Source: Erysipelotrichaceae bacterium (GTDB taxonomy: Bacteria; Bacillota_I; Bacilli_A; Erysipelotrichales; Erysipelotrichaceae). Taken from it: DNA of 8,560 nt. The DNA lies in NCBI GenBank assembly GCA_900754715.1, contig CAAEDX010000138.1, forward strand, positions 1-8,560, given 5' to 3'. The notes below the pieces were generated by a model. It searched no databases and had not been told where the DNA came from. It worked only from the letters and a program-made list of their open reading frames with translations. A program made the position numbers and the translations under genes. Below, piece after piece: positions 1-5,397 of this stretch; position 1 is the stretch's first letter, and each line of letters starts with the position of its first letter.

Positions 1-482
1 CGGTCGACCGTTGCCTGTATATCCTTGGAGATCGCCAGGATGGCGATGCGGCATCCCTCCGGGATCTTCTCCTCCAGCTCATCCATGGCATAGACCGGTA
101 CGCCGAAGGTCTCTCCCCGGCGCGAGGGATCAATGTCGAACGCGCAGGTGATCTCGCCGACCACATAGTCCCAGCGATTATATTTCATCAGCGCCCTGCC
201 CATGTTTCCAGCGCCGACCAGAATGATCTTCTCATCAAAATCCATGCCAAGCTGCTGATTGAAGATATCGATCAACAGGTTCACATCGTAGCCATACCCC
301 TGTTTGCCCAGATTTCCCAGAAAAGAGAAATCACGGCGGATGGTCGTCGGCTCAATATTGACCACGCTGGCCAGCTCCTTGGACATGATGCGCTGCGTGC
401 CCCCGCGTTTCAGTTTACGCAAGGCCTTCAGATAGACCGGGTAGCGCTGCAGCGTTGCTTTCGGCACACTTTTCTGTGTCAT
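1..482 (-). CDS. rex: Redox-sensing transcriptional repressor Rex (partial, 3' end off window)
   Basis: Rex binds DNA when NADH is low and leaves when NADH rises, controlling fermentation and anaerobic respiration genes in Gram-positive bacteria. The 160 visible codons begin MTQKSVPKATLQRYPVYLKA. Residues about 5-60 form the winged helix, with a typical recognition stretch around NIEPTTIRRDFSFLGNLGK. A linker (GYGYDVNLL, 63-70) leads into the Rossmann NAD(H) domain, whose dinucleotide loop GAGNMG lies at 90-95 and an acidic stretch (FDIDPS) at 115-120. About 50 C-terminal residues of a usual roughly 210 are missing because the gene leaves the window. ATG at 482 was chosen because GGATGGTG lies 6 nt upstream. 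In-frame ATGs at 488 and 494 are alternatives but fall on or before that site. Family assignment is firm; the exact start is less so. Confidence 0.95.
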   Translation of the reverse strand, partial: MTQKSVPKATLQRYPVYLKALRKLKRGGTQRIMSKELASVVNIEPTTIRRDFSFLGNLGKQGYGYDVNLLIDIFNQQLGMDFDEKIILVGAGNMGRALMKYNRWDYVVGEITCAFDIDPSRRGETFGVPVYAMDELEEKIPEGCRIAILAISKDIQATVD

Positions 483-498
483 ATTCATCACCATCCAA

Positions 499-528
499 AG
501 TATAACACAGTTCCGTTTGTTTGTGCAA
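499..528 (-). promoter_or_regulatory. Putative sigma-A promoter of rex
   Basis: On the minus strand a -35 box TTGCAC (523-528) and a -10 box TATACT (499-504) are separated by 18 bp, and TGT directly before the -10 gives an extended -10. Transcription would start near 492, only about 10 nt before the chosen ATG, so the mRNA leader would be very short and just hold the GGATGGTG ribosome site. Box identity is seen directly; activity is inferred. Confidence 0.5.
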
Positions 529-553
529 TTTTTTAGTTATTTAACTTTTATCC

Positions 554-583
554 AAAAAGCGGACAGTACTCCGTACCATCCGC
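554..583 (-). terminator. Intrinsic terminator of the LRR gene
   Basis: Just after the LRR stop codon the minus strand forms an 11-bp stem: GCGGATGGTAC (573-583) pairs with GTACTGTCCGC (559-569), including two G-T wobbles, around a GGA loop. Five T residues follow (554-558). It separates the LRR transcript from rex downstream. Confidence 0.85.
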
Positions 584-589
584 AATGCG

Positions 590-2038
590 TCATTTCATCG
601 AGAAACGATCGTAGAATTCCATCTCTTCGAGCACCGAAGTATCCTCGATCGGATTGTCATCCAGACGCAGCTCCTGCAGCAGCTCCAGATCCTTCAGCGG
701 AGAGACATCCGTGATATAATTGGCCTTCAGCGTCAGCGAACGCAGATACTTCAGCGATGAGAGCGGGCTCAGATCGACGATCGCGTTGTGATCCAGGCGC
801 AGATAAGAAAGATACTGCAGCCCAGAGAGCGGCGAAAGATCCGTGATGATGTTGTTGTACAGATCGATCGTGCACAGATTATCAAGATCTGCCAGCGGCG
901 AGATATCCGATACATTGTTATTTTCCAGTCCCAGCACTTCCAGCTGCTTCATCTCTTCCAGACAGGTGATGTCCTTGATGGCATTGTTGCCGACATTGAG
1001 CACCGTCATGCGCTCACATGAACGCAGCGTATCGATGCGCTCGATCAGATTCGTATACAGATTGAGCTCGACCAGCTTCTTGGAATTTTTCAGGAAATCG
1101 ATGCTGCGCAGCTGACAATGGCTCGCCTTGAAATACACCAGGTTTTCCAGATGCTTCAGCGCACTGCAATGTTCCAGATGGTTTTCAGAGAGATCCAGCT
1201 TTTCCAGCTTATCCAGGTTTGCCAGTACGCTGACATCCTTGAGTCCCGTCTGCACCATGCGCAATTCCCGCAGATGCGTCAGCTTCTTTAAGAAGCTGAA
1301 ATGACTGGGATGATTATACGAGAGATTGAGCACCTCCAGATGCTCCATGTCTGCCAGTATGCTGTAATCCTTCAGATACGGACAGTTGGACACATCAAGC
1401 GAACGCAGGTTCGTCATGGAAGTGAGCGGTGAGAGATCAGAGAACAAGTTGGTGGACAGATCGAGCACCTCCACGCTCTTGAGATAAGTCAGGTCATCGA
1501 TGCTGTACAGCCACATCTTGTTCATATGCAGCTCCTTAAGGTTTTTCAGCGTGCCCAGGATGCTGATGGGGAACGGGCCATTTTCGATGCCGATGTACAG
1601 CACCCGCAGTTTCTTGGTATGCTCCAGATAAATGATATTGTCCACTTTGCTGCGCTCCAGGTTGAGCTCCTCCAGGTCGATCATGCCTGCTACCGCGGAG
1701 ATGTCCATCGTATACAGATTGTTGCGGGAAATATCCAGCTTTTTGAGCTGACGGAAACCATGCAGCGCCTGCAGATCACGCAGACGGTTCTTAGAGACGT
1801 TCAGCCGCTCGATGTTGCGCAGATCCCGGATCGGATCAAGGATCTCGATGCTGTTGCCGCAAAGGTCGAGATATTCCAGATTTTCAGCATATTGCAAGCC
1901 CTCCAGAGAGGTGATGCCGGCATAACGCGCCGACAATCCCTTCAGTTCAAGCAGCTTTTCTTCTGTGATCTCTTCTTCGCTGATGTGAAGCGTGCGGGCA
2001 ATGACATCGCGAAGCATTTCATCCTGAATAACGATCAT
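590..2038 (-). CDS. Cytosolic internalin-type leucine-rich repeat protein
   Basis: The 482-residue product is almost entirely leucine-rich repeats of the 22-residue SDS22/internalin kind, with the period LxxLxxLxLxxNxIxD(I/L)SPL. After a helical cap (residues 1-40, starting MIVIQDEMLRDVIART) I count about 19 repeats plus a partial one to the C terminus. The repeats nearest the end (ISPLADL, LSPLSGL, LSPLSSL, VSPLKDL) are the most regular. The repeat near residue 170 is irregular (ENGPFPISIL). There is no signal peptide, membrane segment, LPXTG motif or catalytic domain, so the protein should be cytosolic and act by protein binding; the partner cannot be told. The ATG at 2038 was chosen because GGGAGG lies 7 nt upstream; an in-frame ATG at 2092 overlaps the promoter. 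The gene stands alone, divergent from csp. Fold is certain, role unknown. Confidence 0.9.
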   Translation of the reverse strand: MIVIQDEMLRDVIARTLHISEEEITEEKLLELKGLSARYAGITSLEGLQYAENLEYLDLCGNSIEILDPIRDLRNIERLNVSKNRLRDLQALHGFRQLKKLDISRNNLYTMDISAVAGMIDLEELNLERSKVDNIIYLEHTKKLRVLYIGIENGPFPISILGTLKNLKELHMNKMWLYSIDDLTYLKSVEVLDLSTNLFSDLSPLTSMTNLRSLDVSNCPYLKDYSILADMEHLEVLNLSYNHPSHFSFLKKLTHLRELRMVQTGLKDVSVLANLDKLEKLDLSENHLEHCSALKHLENLVYFKASHCQLRSIDFLKNSKKLVELNLYTNLIERIDTLRSCERMTVLNVGNNAIKDITCLEEMKQLEVLGLENNNVSDISPLADLDNLCTIDLYNNIITDLSPLSGLQYLSYLRLDHNAIVDLSPLSSLKYLRSLTLKANYITDVSPLKDLELLQELRLDDNPIEDTSVLEEMEFYDRFSMK

Positions 2039-2045
2039 AACAAAA

Positions 2046-2080
2046 CCTCCCACAGTTTTTTCTTTTTCTCTCCTATTATA
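2046..2080 (-). promoter_or_regulatory. -10 box and ribosome binding site of the LRR gene
   Basis: A perfect TATAAT (minus strand, 2075-2080) lies upstream of a strong GGGAGG Shine-Dalgarno (2046-2051) placed 7 nt before the ATG at 2038. The -35 position 17 bp upstream reads TTTTCG (2098-2103), a poor match, so the promoter is probably weak or activated. This pair settles the start codon of the LRR gene. Confidence 0.5.
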
Positions 2081-2164
2081 CTCTATTTTCAACGAATCGA
2101 AAATGAAAAGCGCAAAAACATCACAGCGCCTTTCGGACTTTCTGCACTTTCTTTCACAATTTCA

Positions 2165-2193
2165 TTGACAATCGCGCTCGCTTTCGATATCAT
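2165..2193 (+). promoter_or_regulatory. Putative sigma-A promoter of the cold-shock gene
   Basis: A consensus -35 TTGACA (2165-2170) and a near-consensus -10 TATCAT (2188-2193) are spaced by exactly 17 bp. The start site would be near 2200, giving a leader of about 140 nt before the csp ATG. A second TATAAT at 2219-2224 has no -35 partner. Between this promoter and the LRR -10 (2081-2164) I see only AT-rich and pyrimidine-rich sequence. Confidence 0.65.
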
Positions 2194-2199
2194 GAGGAT

Positions 2200-2340
2200 G
2201 AACATAAGCAACTTTAAGTATAATTTCATGCGTTTTACCTGGAAATCATTATTTCGAGTTGAGTGTTTGATGTCCGGGAGATACGGCGCATGATTTTTTT
2301 ATTTATGATTACTTATTTCAGAACCAAGGAGGTACGACAA
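2200..2340 (+). promoter_or_regulatory. Long 5' leader of the cold-shock mRNA
   Basis: If transcription starts near 2200, about 140 nt precede the csp ATG. Cold-shock mRNAs commonly carry long structured leaders that act as temperature-dependent switches. The leader holds an imperfect hairpin (TGTCCG pairing with CGGCGCA across a GGAGATA loop, 2271-2290). Then come a T7 run (2294-2300) and the strong ribosome site AAGGAGG (2326-2332), 8 nt before the ATG. I do not see the enterobacterial cold-box sequence. The switch role is inferred. Confidence 0.4.
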
Positions 2341-2541
2341 ATGACAGGAAAAGTAAAATGGTTCAATGCTGAAAAGGGGTATGGATTCATCACTTCCGAT
2401 GAAGGAAAAGACATCTTCGTCCATTACAGCGCTATTCAGGCAGATGGTTTCCGCTCCCTGGAAGAAGGACAGAAAGTTTCCTTCGAGATCGTGGAAAGTG
2501 ACCGCGGTCAGCAGGCTGCAAACGTCGTCGTCACGGCCTGA
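2341..2541 (+). CDS. csp: Cold-shock domain RNA chaperone (CspA/CspB family)
   Basis: This 66-residue protein is a single cold-shock domain, the five-stranded OB fold that binds single-stranded RNA or DNA and melts RNA secondary structure. It begins [18 protein letters not shown], with RNP1 KGYGFI at 12-17 and RNP2 around DIFVHYSAI at 24-32. It ends in the typical strand [10 protein letters not shown], and its length is normal for the family. The start is fixed by AAGGAGG 8 nt upstream; an in-frame ATG at 2263 would add residues unlike any Csp. Family members act as cold-adaptation or growth-phase chaperones and some as transcription antiterminators. A terminator follows directly, then an HD-domain gene on the same strand. 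Confidence 0.97.
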   Translation: MTGKVKWFNAEKGYGFITSDEGKDIFVHYSAIQADGFRSLEEGQKVSFEIVESDRGQQAANVVVTA

Positions 2542-2550
2542 CACACAGAA

Positions 2551-2576
2551 GACGCACTGTCGGTGCGTCCTTTTTT
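2551..2576 (+). terminator. Intrinsic terminator after csp
   Basis: GACGCAC (2551-2557) pairs with GTGCGTC (2563-2569) around a TGTCG loop, followed by C and six T residues (2571-2576). The downstream HD gene's ribosome site starts at 2579, so the hairpin lies between the two genes and could limit read-through. Confidence 0.85.
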
Positions 2577-2592
2577 ATGAGGAGATGAGCTT

Positions 2593-3060
2593 GTGAGCCA
2601 ACTGGATACACTGAGAGAAGAAATCATCACCAAGATGAGCGCCATCACCATGCCTGCGCTCAGAGATGAAGCGCTGACCCATACCCTGGGCGTATGCGAA
2701 TGCATGGCGCTGCTGGCTCGGATCCGCGACCTGGATCCGCTGCTGTGCATGAGCATGGGCCTGCTCCATGACTGCGCGCTGTATCTGCACAACTGCCCGC
2801 ACCAAGGCCACGCACAGAAAAGCGCAGCGCTGGCCAAGAGCCTGCTGCAAGCGCACGGCTATGCGCCAGCAGAGATCGAGCAGATCTGCACCGCGATCGC
2901 GCATCATTCTGACAAAGGACAACGCCATGACGCATACAGCGAAGCGCTTAAAGACGCTGATATCCTGGAACGCTGGCTGCGAGAGAAGGATGCGCCCCTA
3001 AGTGATGCGAGACGGATCAGGCTGATCGCCTTATGCAGGCAGCTGCAGCTTCATCCATGA
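2593..3060 (+). CDS. HD-domain metal-dependent phosphohydrolase, small
   Basis: The 155-residue protein carries the HD-superfamily metal ligands in order: H30, the H59-D60 doublet in MGLLHDCALY, H73, H104-H105 in IAHHSD, and D121/D123 in KDADILER. Such proteins hydrolyse phosphate bonds in nucleotides or signalling molecules using bound metal. Substrate cannot be deduced, as there is no synthetase, RNA-binding or sensor domain. It is predicted soluble and cytoplasmic. The GTG at 2593 is chosen because GAGGAG (2579-2584) sits 8 nt upstream and no ATG fits. There is no room for a promoter between the csp terminator and this ribosome site. Transcription therefore either reads through that hairpin or starts inside csp, where I see no good promoter. 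Family is confident, function open. Confidence 0.9.
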   Translation: MSQLDTLREEIITKMSAITMPALRDEALTHTLGVCECMALLARIRDLDPLLCMSMGLLHDCALYLHNCPHQGHAQKSAALAKSLLQAHGYAPAEIEQICTAIAHHSDKGQRHDAYSEALKDADILERWLREKDAPLSDARRIRLIALCRQLQLHP

Positions 3061-3092
3061 ACGAAAAGAGGACAAGATCGTTCTCTCCATAT

Positions 3093-3140
3093 GCATAAAA
3101 GAGGATCGGAATATGCAAAAAATCCGATCCTTTTTTATGC
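3093..3140. terminator. Bidirectional terminator between convergent genes
   Basis: An 18-bp stem with one G-T wobble joins the arm 3093-3110 (GCATAAAAGAGGATCGGA) to 3123-3140 across a 12-nt A-rich loop. On the plus strand the GC-rich core GGATCGGA/TCCGATCC is followed by six T residues (3131-3136), ending the HD transcript. On the minus strand the core is followed by TCTTTT, ending the EamA-DUF308 transcript. The TAA stop of the DUF308 gene (3135-3137) lies inside the arm. Confidence 0.85.
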
Positions 3141-3716
3141 GTCCTCCTCTTGCTCATCCCGTATCGCCACTGCGCGAACTTGCGCCTTGCGCAACAGCCG
3201 CCCATAAACAAGCATGATGAGGTTGCTGAGGCCATCCAGACAGAGCAAGAGCGTGAACACGATACGCTGCAGATCCGCCGAGAAGTCAGTGAGCAAGATG
3301 ATCAAAGCCAGCAGTATCGCAAGCAGGGCGCTGCCTGATGCCAGCTGCCAGCCATTCGCGCGCATCTCCCGCAAGTCAAGACCATATTGCAAGCGCAAGG
3401 CACTGTCCACACAGACACAGCCCGCAAACACCATCGGATAATTCGACACGATGATCTGCGGACGCATCCATACAAGGGTGCCAGCCACGATATACAGCGT
3501 GCCCCAGGCGACCTGATTGCTGTGCGCGGTGTGCGTGCCCTGACGCAAGAACCAGATCAGGATGGAGAATGCGCCGGTAACGATGATGACCAGGCCCAGC
3601 ACATTGAAGAACGTCAGGAAGTTTTCGCGCGGCACGGCAGCAGAAATGATGCCGAACACGATATAGAAGACGGACAGCACGATGAGCTGCCACTTTTCAA
3701 ATTTGATCTTTTTCAT
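3135..3716 (-). CDS. DUF308/HdeD-like six-helix membrane protein
   Basis: The 193-residue product has a short basic N terminus (MKKIKFEKWQ) and six hydrophobic segments near residues 10-28, 36-57, 70-84, 88-106, 124-144 and 151-171. It ends in an acidic cytoplasmic tail (RDEQEEDA). Paired helices with short loops resemble the DUF308/HdeD family, membrane proteins of unsettled function; the enterobacterial HdeD is linked to acid resistance, which need not apply here. No catalytic motif is visible. AAGGAGAG (3725-3732) precedes the ATG with about 10 nt from the GGAG core. The start lies 20 nt inside the end of the EamA gene, so translation is probably coupled to it. The topology is clear; the family call is by pattern only. 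Confidence 0.75.
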   Translation of the reverse strand: MKKIKFEKWQLIVLSVFYIVFGIISAAVPRENFLTFFNVLGLVIIVTGAFSILIWFLRQGTHTAHSNQVAWGTLYIVAGTLVWMRPQIIVSNYPMVFAGCVCVDSALRLQYGLDLREMRANGWQLASGSALLAILLALIILLTDFSADLQRIVFTLLLCLDGLSNLIMLVYGRLLRKAQVRAVAIRDEQEEDA

Positions 3717-4602
3717 TTCGTACTCTCTCCTTTCGCAGTGAAGCCCGATTCATCAGGATCATAAAAAGCACGGCTCCCAGGATCAAGACACTGCCCGCCG
3801 CCTTGAGCAGGGACAGTTCTTCATTCAGCAGCAAGACACCGGCGATAAATGAGGTCAGCGGCTCAAACATGCACAAGATCGCCGCGTCTGCCGCGCCAAG
3901 CAGACGGATGCCGAGCTGCAGCAGTCCCAGTGCCGCAACCGAAGTAAACAGCGAAAACAAAAGCATCTTCCCATAGGTCTGCGGGGCAAACGACAGCTGC
4001 AATTCGCCACGCGCCGTGCCATACAAGAAGATCGCCACGCTGATGACGATGGCAAAATAAAAGGTGATGACAAAGGGATGAAGGCGGTTCAAGCCGCTTT
4101 TTTCCACCGATACCATATAATAAGCAAAAGTCAGAGCAGACAGCAGCGCCAAGCTCATGCCTCCCATATCGCTGCCGCCATCAATATCTACGAAGCATCC
4201 CACGCCGAGGGTAGCAGCGCCCAGCGCCGCCAGCCTGAACCACGTCATCCGTTCTCGGAACACCAGCGCACAGATCAGCGTAATGAAGATCGGATACATG
4301 AAGTGCAGCGTCGTCGCCGTCGCAATCGGGATATATTGATAGCTTGCGTACAGCATCAGCAGCGTCAGCGTCTGCCCGAACACTCCGCTCAGCAGCAGCT
4401 GAACGGCCTGCCGACCATTCATGCGAAACGAACAGCGCTGCCACAGACAGATCAGCAGCAGCGGCACGATCGCAAACAAATTACGGAAAAACACCAGCGT
4501 GACGGTATTCACGCCTTCCGCGTAGATCAGCTTGGCAAAGGCCGGCGTCACTCCGGACAATATCGCTGAAAGCACGGTAAACATGGCCCCTTTTGCGCGC
4601 AT
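3697..4602 (-). CDS. EamA-family (DMT superfamily) transporter
   Basis: The 301-residue protein begins MRAKGAMFTVLSAILSGVTP and has about ten membrane helices in two repeated EamA halves. The first half covers about residues 5-140 (motifs AKLIYAEGVNTVTLVFFRNL and TATTLHFMYPIFITL). The second covers about 150-285 (LGAADAAILCMFEPL, then AGVLLLNEELSLLKAAGSVL). Family members export or import amino acids, nucleotide metabolites or other small molecules. The substrate is not predictable here. The tail is basic (RASLRKERVRNEK). The ATG at 4602 is chosen because GAGGGG (4611-4616) lies 8 nt upstream; in-frame residues before it are polar, cysteine-rich and pass through the promoter and terminator. 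It heads a two-gene operon with the DUF308 gene. Confidence 0.92.
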   Translation of the reverse strand: MRAKGAMFTVLSAILSGVTPAFAKLIYAEGVNTVTLVFFRNLFAIVPLLLICLWQRCSFRMNGRQAVQLLLSGVFGQTLTLLMLYASYQYIPIATATTLHFMYPIFITLICALVFRERMTWFRLAALGAATLGVGCFVDIDGGSDMGGMSLALLSALTFAYYMVSVEKSGLNRLHPFVITFYFAIVISVAIFLYGTARGELQLSFAPQTYGKMLLFSLFTSVAALGLLQLGIRLLGAADAAILCMFEPLTSFIAGVLLLNEELSLLKAAGSVLILGAVLFMILMNRASLRKERVRNEKDQI

Positions 4603-4629
4603 ATGATCATCCCCTCGGTTACATGCAGA

Positions 4630-4658
4630 ATTATAATACAGGATCAGCAAATTGAAAA
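4630..4658 (-). promoter_or_regulatory. Putative promoter of the EamA-DUF308 operon
   Basis: On the minus strand TATAAT (4630-4635) is preceded at 17 bp by TTTTCA (4653-4658), a 4/6 match to the -35 consensus. The -35 box is also the T tract of the upstream gene's terminator. The start would be near 4623, shortly before the GAGGGG ribosome site. Confidence 0.5.
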
Positions 4659-4681
4659 GGCAGAGCTCAATGAGCTCTGCC
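4655..4681 (-). terminator. Intrinsic terminator after the FIVAR fragment
   Basis: A perfect 10-bp stem, GGCAGAGCTC with GAGCTCTGCC around an ATT loop (4659-4681), is followed on the minus strand by four T residues (4655-4658). It sits 13 nt after the stop codon of the FIVAR reading frame. Confidence 0.85.
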
Positions 4682-4693
4682 CGATCATACGAA

Positions 4694-5212
4694 TCAGTCA
4701 TCTTGTTTTTTGCGTGCAAGCCATGCTCCGCCGCCTGCTGCCAGCAGCAATGCTGACATTGCCCCGCTTTGTGCGGCTGCCGCGGTATCCGCAGATCCAT
4801 CAGATTTTTCTGCCGTACGCAAGCCATCGATCGCACTTTGCAGTGCCTGCAGCTGGATATCCACATCCTCCTGCGTGGCTTCCGGATCTCTGGCGATCAG
4901 CCTGCCCTGCTCGATTGCCTGGATCACCTCTGCGGCGCTCTGTGCTGTAAAGCCGCGCATATCCAGAGCGGCAGCATAAGCGATCAGCTCTTCCAGAGCA
5001 CTCACATCCGCCTTCGTTCTCGCGTTCAGGCGTGCTTCACGCAAGGTTGCGGTCGCGGCATCGATCTCTTCCTGAGTCGTCGCATTCATCGCTGCCTGTG
5101 CATCGGCCAGCTTGTCCTGCAGTCCTTCTACCGTGGAAGGCACATAGCTGCCAATATTGGCTACCATTTCTGTCACTAGCTCGATCTCGTGCTCAGTTCT
5201 TTGCCTCTTCAT
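4694..5212 (-). CDS. C-terminal remnant of a FIVAR-repeat surface protein
   Basis: The 172-residue frame starts MKRQRTEHEIELVTEMVANI and enters mid-domain. Residues about 10-70 and 72-135 look like two tandem FIVAR three-helix modules, with hallmarks YVPSTVEGLQDKLADAQAAM, TQEEIDAATATLREA and ATQEDVDIQLQALQSAI. A spacer (EKSDGSADTAAAAQSG) is followed by a hydrophobic segment (ALLLAAGGGAWLA) and a charged tail RKKQDD. That is the usual end of a membrane- or wall-anchored surface protein, without an LPXTG motif. FIVAR modules normally follow large secreted enzymes or adhesins. Here there is no signal peptide and no catalytic domain, so it is probably a truncated remnant. A GTG at 5239 could lengthen it by nine residues, but its ribosome site is poor. 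The frame is closed by TAG at 5285-5287. It has its own terminator. Confidence 0.6.
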   Translation of the reverse strand: MKRQRTEHEIELVTEMVANIGSYVPSTVEGLQDKLADAQAAMNATTQEEIDAATATLREARLNARTKADVSALEELIAYAAALDMRGFTAQSAAEVIQAIEQGRLIARDPEATQEDVDIQLQALQSAIDGLRTAEKSDGSADTAAAAQSGAMSALLLAAGGGAWLARKKQDD

Positions 5213-5265
5213 CAAGATTGCCCGCTCCCCTGCTGACACATCAGATCTTCTATCCTTATCCTCAT
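5212..5265 (-). CDS. Possible 17-codon upstream ORF coupled to the FIVAR fragment
   Basis: An ATG at 5265 has a good ribosome site (GGCGGAG, 5272-5278, GGAG core 6 nt upstream, within a purine-rich run). It encodes MRIRIEDLMCQQGSGQS. Its TGA (5212-5214) overlaps the ATG of the FIVAR frame as TGATG. It could be a leader peptide that couples translation, or the start of the old gene now out of frame. Nothing outside the overlap and ribosome site supports expression. Confidence 0.3.
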   Translation of the reverse strand: MRIRIEDLMCQQGSGQS

Positions 5266-5318
5266 CTGATTCTCCGCCTTCTCCCTATCTTTTCTGTGCA
5301 TATATTAAAGCACGAACT

Positions 5319-5360
5319 TAATATCAATATTTTGCTATTTTTTTCAATATTATGATATTA
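5319..5360. repeat. AT-rich inverted repeat
   Basis: TAATATCAATATT (5319-5331) is mirrored by AATATTATGATATTA (5346-5360); the arms match except for a two-base gap, around a 14-nt loop. The heptamer CAATATT also recurs directly at 5325 and 5345, 20 bp apart. A weak minus-strand promoter (TTGAAA at 5342-5347, TATTAA at 5318-5323, 18-bp spacer) overlaps it, so it could be an operator, but that is a guess. Confidence 0.35.
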
Positions 5361-5364
5361 TGGC

Positions 5365-5395
5365 AAAAAAAACAGTGCCTCAGACACTGTTTTTT
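5365..5395 (-). terminator. Intrinsic terminator of the sensor operon
   Basis: On the minus strand a run of A residues leads into AACAGTG, a 7-nt loop (TCTGAGG) and CACTGTT, then a long T run (5365-5370 plus the stem end). It begins 3 nt after the response regulator's TGA. The flanking A and T tracts make it symmetric, so it could also stop plus-strand transcription. Confidence 0.85.
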
Positions 5396-5397
5396 GA

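Noticed and set aside
536..545. Palindrome GTTATTTAAC just upstream of the rex -35 as a Rex operator
   Set aside because: It is too short and matches only part of the known Rex consensus (TTGTTAA or TTGTGA half sites); Rex self-regulation stays possible but unsupported.
590..2038. Possible CRISPR-like or DNA-level tandem repeat in the LRR gene
   Set aside because: The periodicity is 66 bp at protein level only; DNA copies diverge strongly and there are no spacers.
2130..2155. Repeated CTTTC pentamers between the LRR and csp promoters
   Set aside because: Spacing is irregular (8, 9, 4 nt) and the motif is simple pyrimidine-rich sequence.
1526..2293. Open frame of 255 codons on the plus strand opposite the LRR gene
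   Set aside because: It shadows the repeat codons of the LRR gene, then runs through two promoters; no ribosome site or family pattern.
2263..2340. In-frame upstream extension of the cold-shock protein from the ATG at 2263
   Set aside because: The added residues are unlike any cold-shock protein, and AAGGAGG lies just before the ATG at 2341.
4078..4569. Open frame of 163 codons opposite the EamA gene
   Set aside because: It is Gln/Arg/His-rich shadow sequence antisense to a clear transporter.
4603..4866. N-terminal extension of the EamA protein
   Set aside because: It crosses a terminator and promoter, and a strong ribosome site marks the ATG at 4602.
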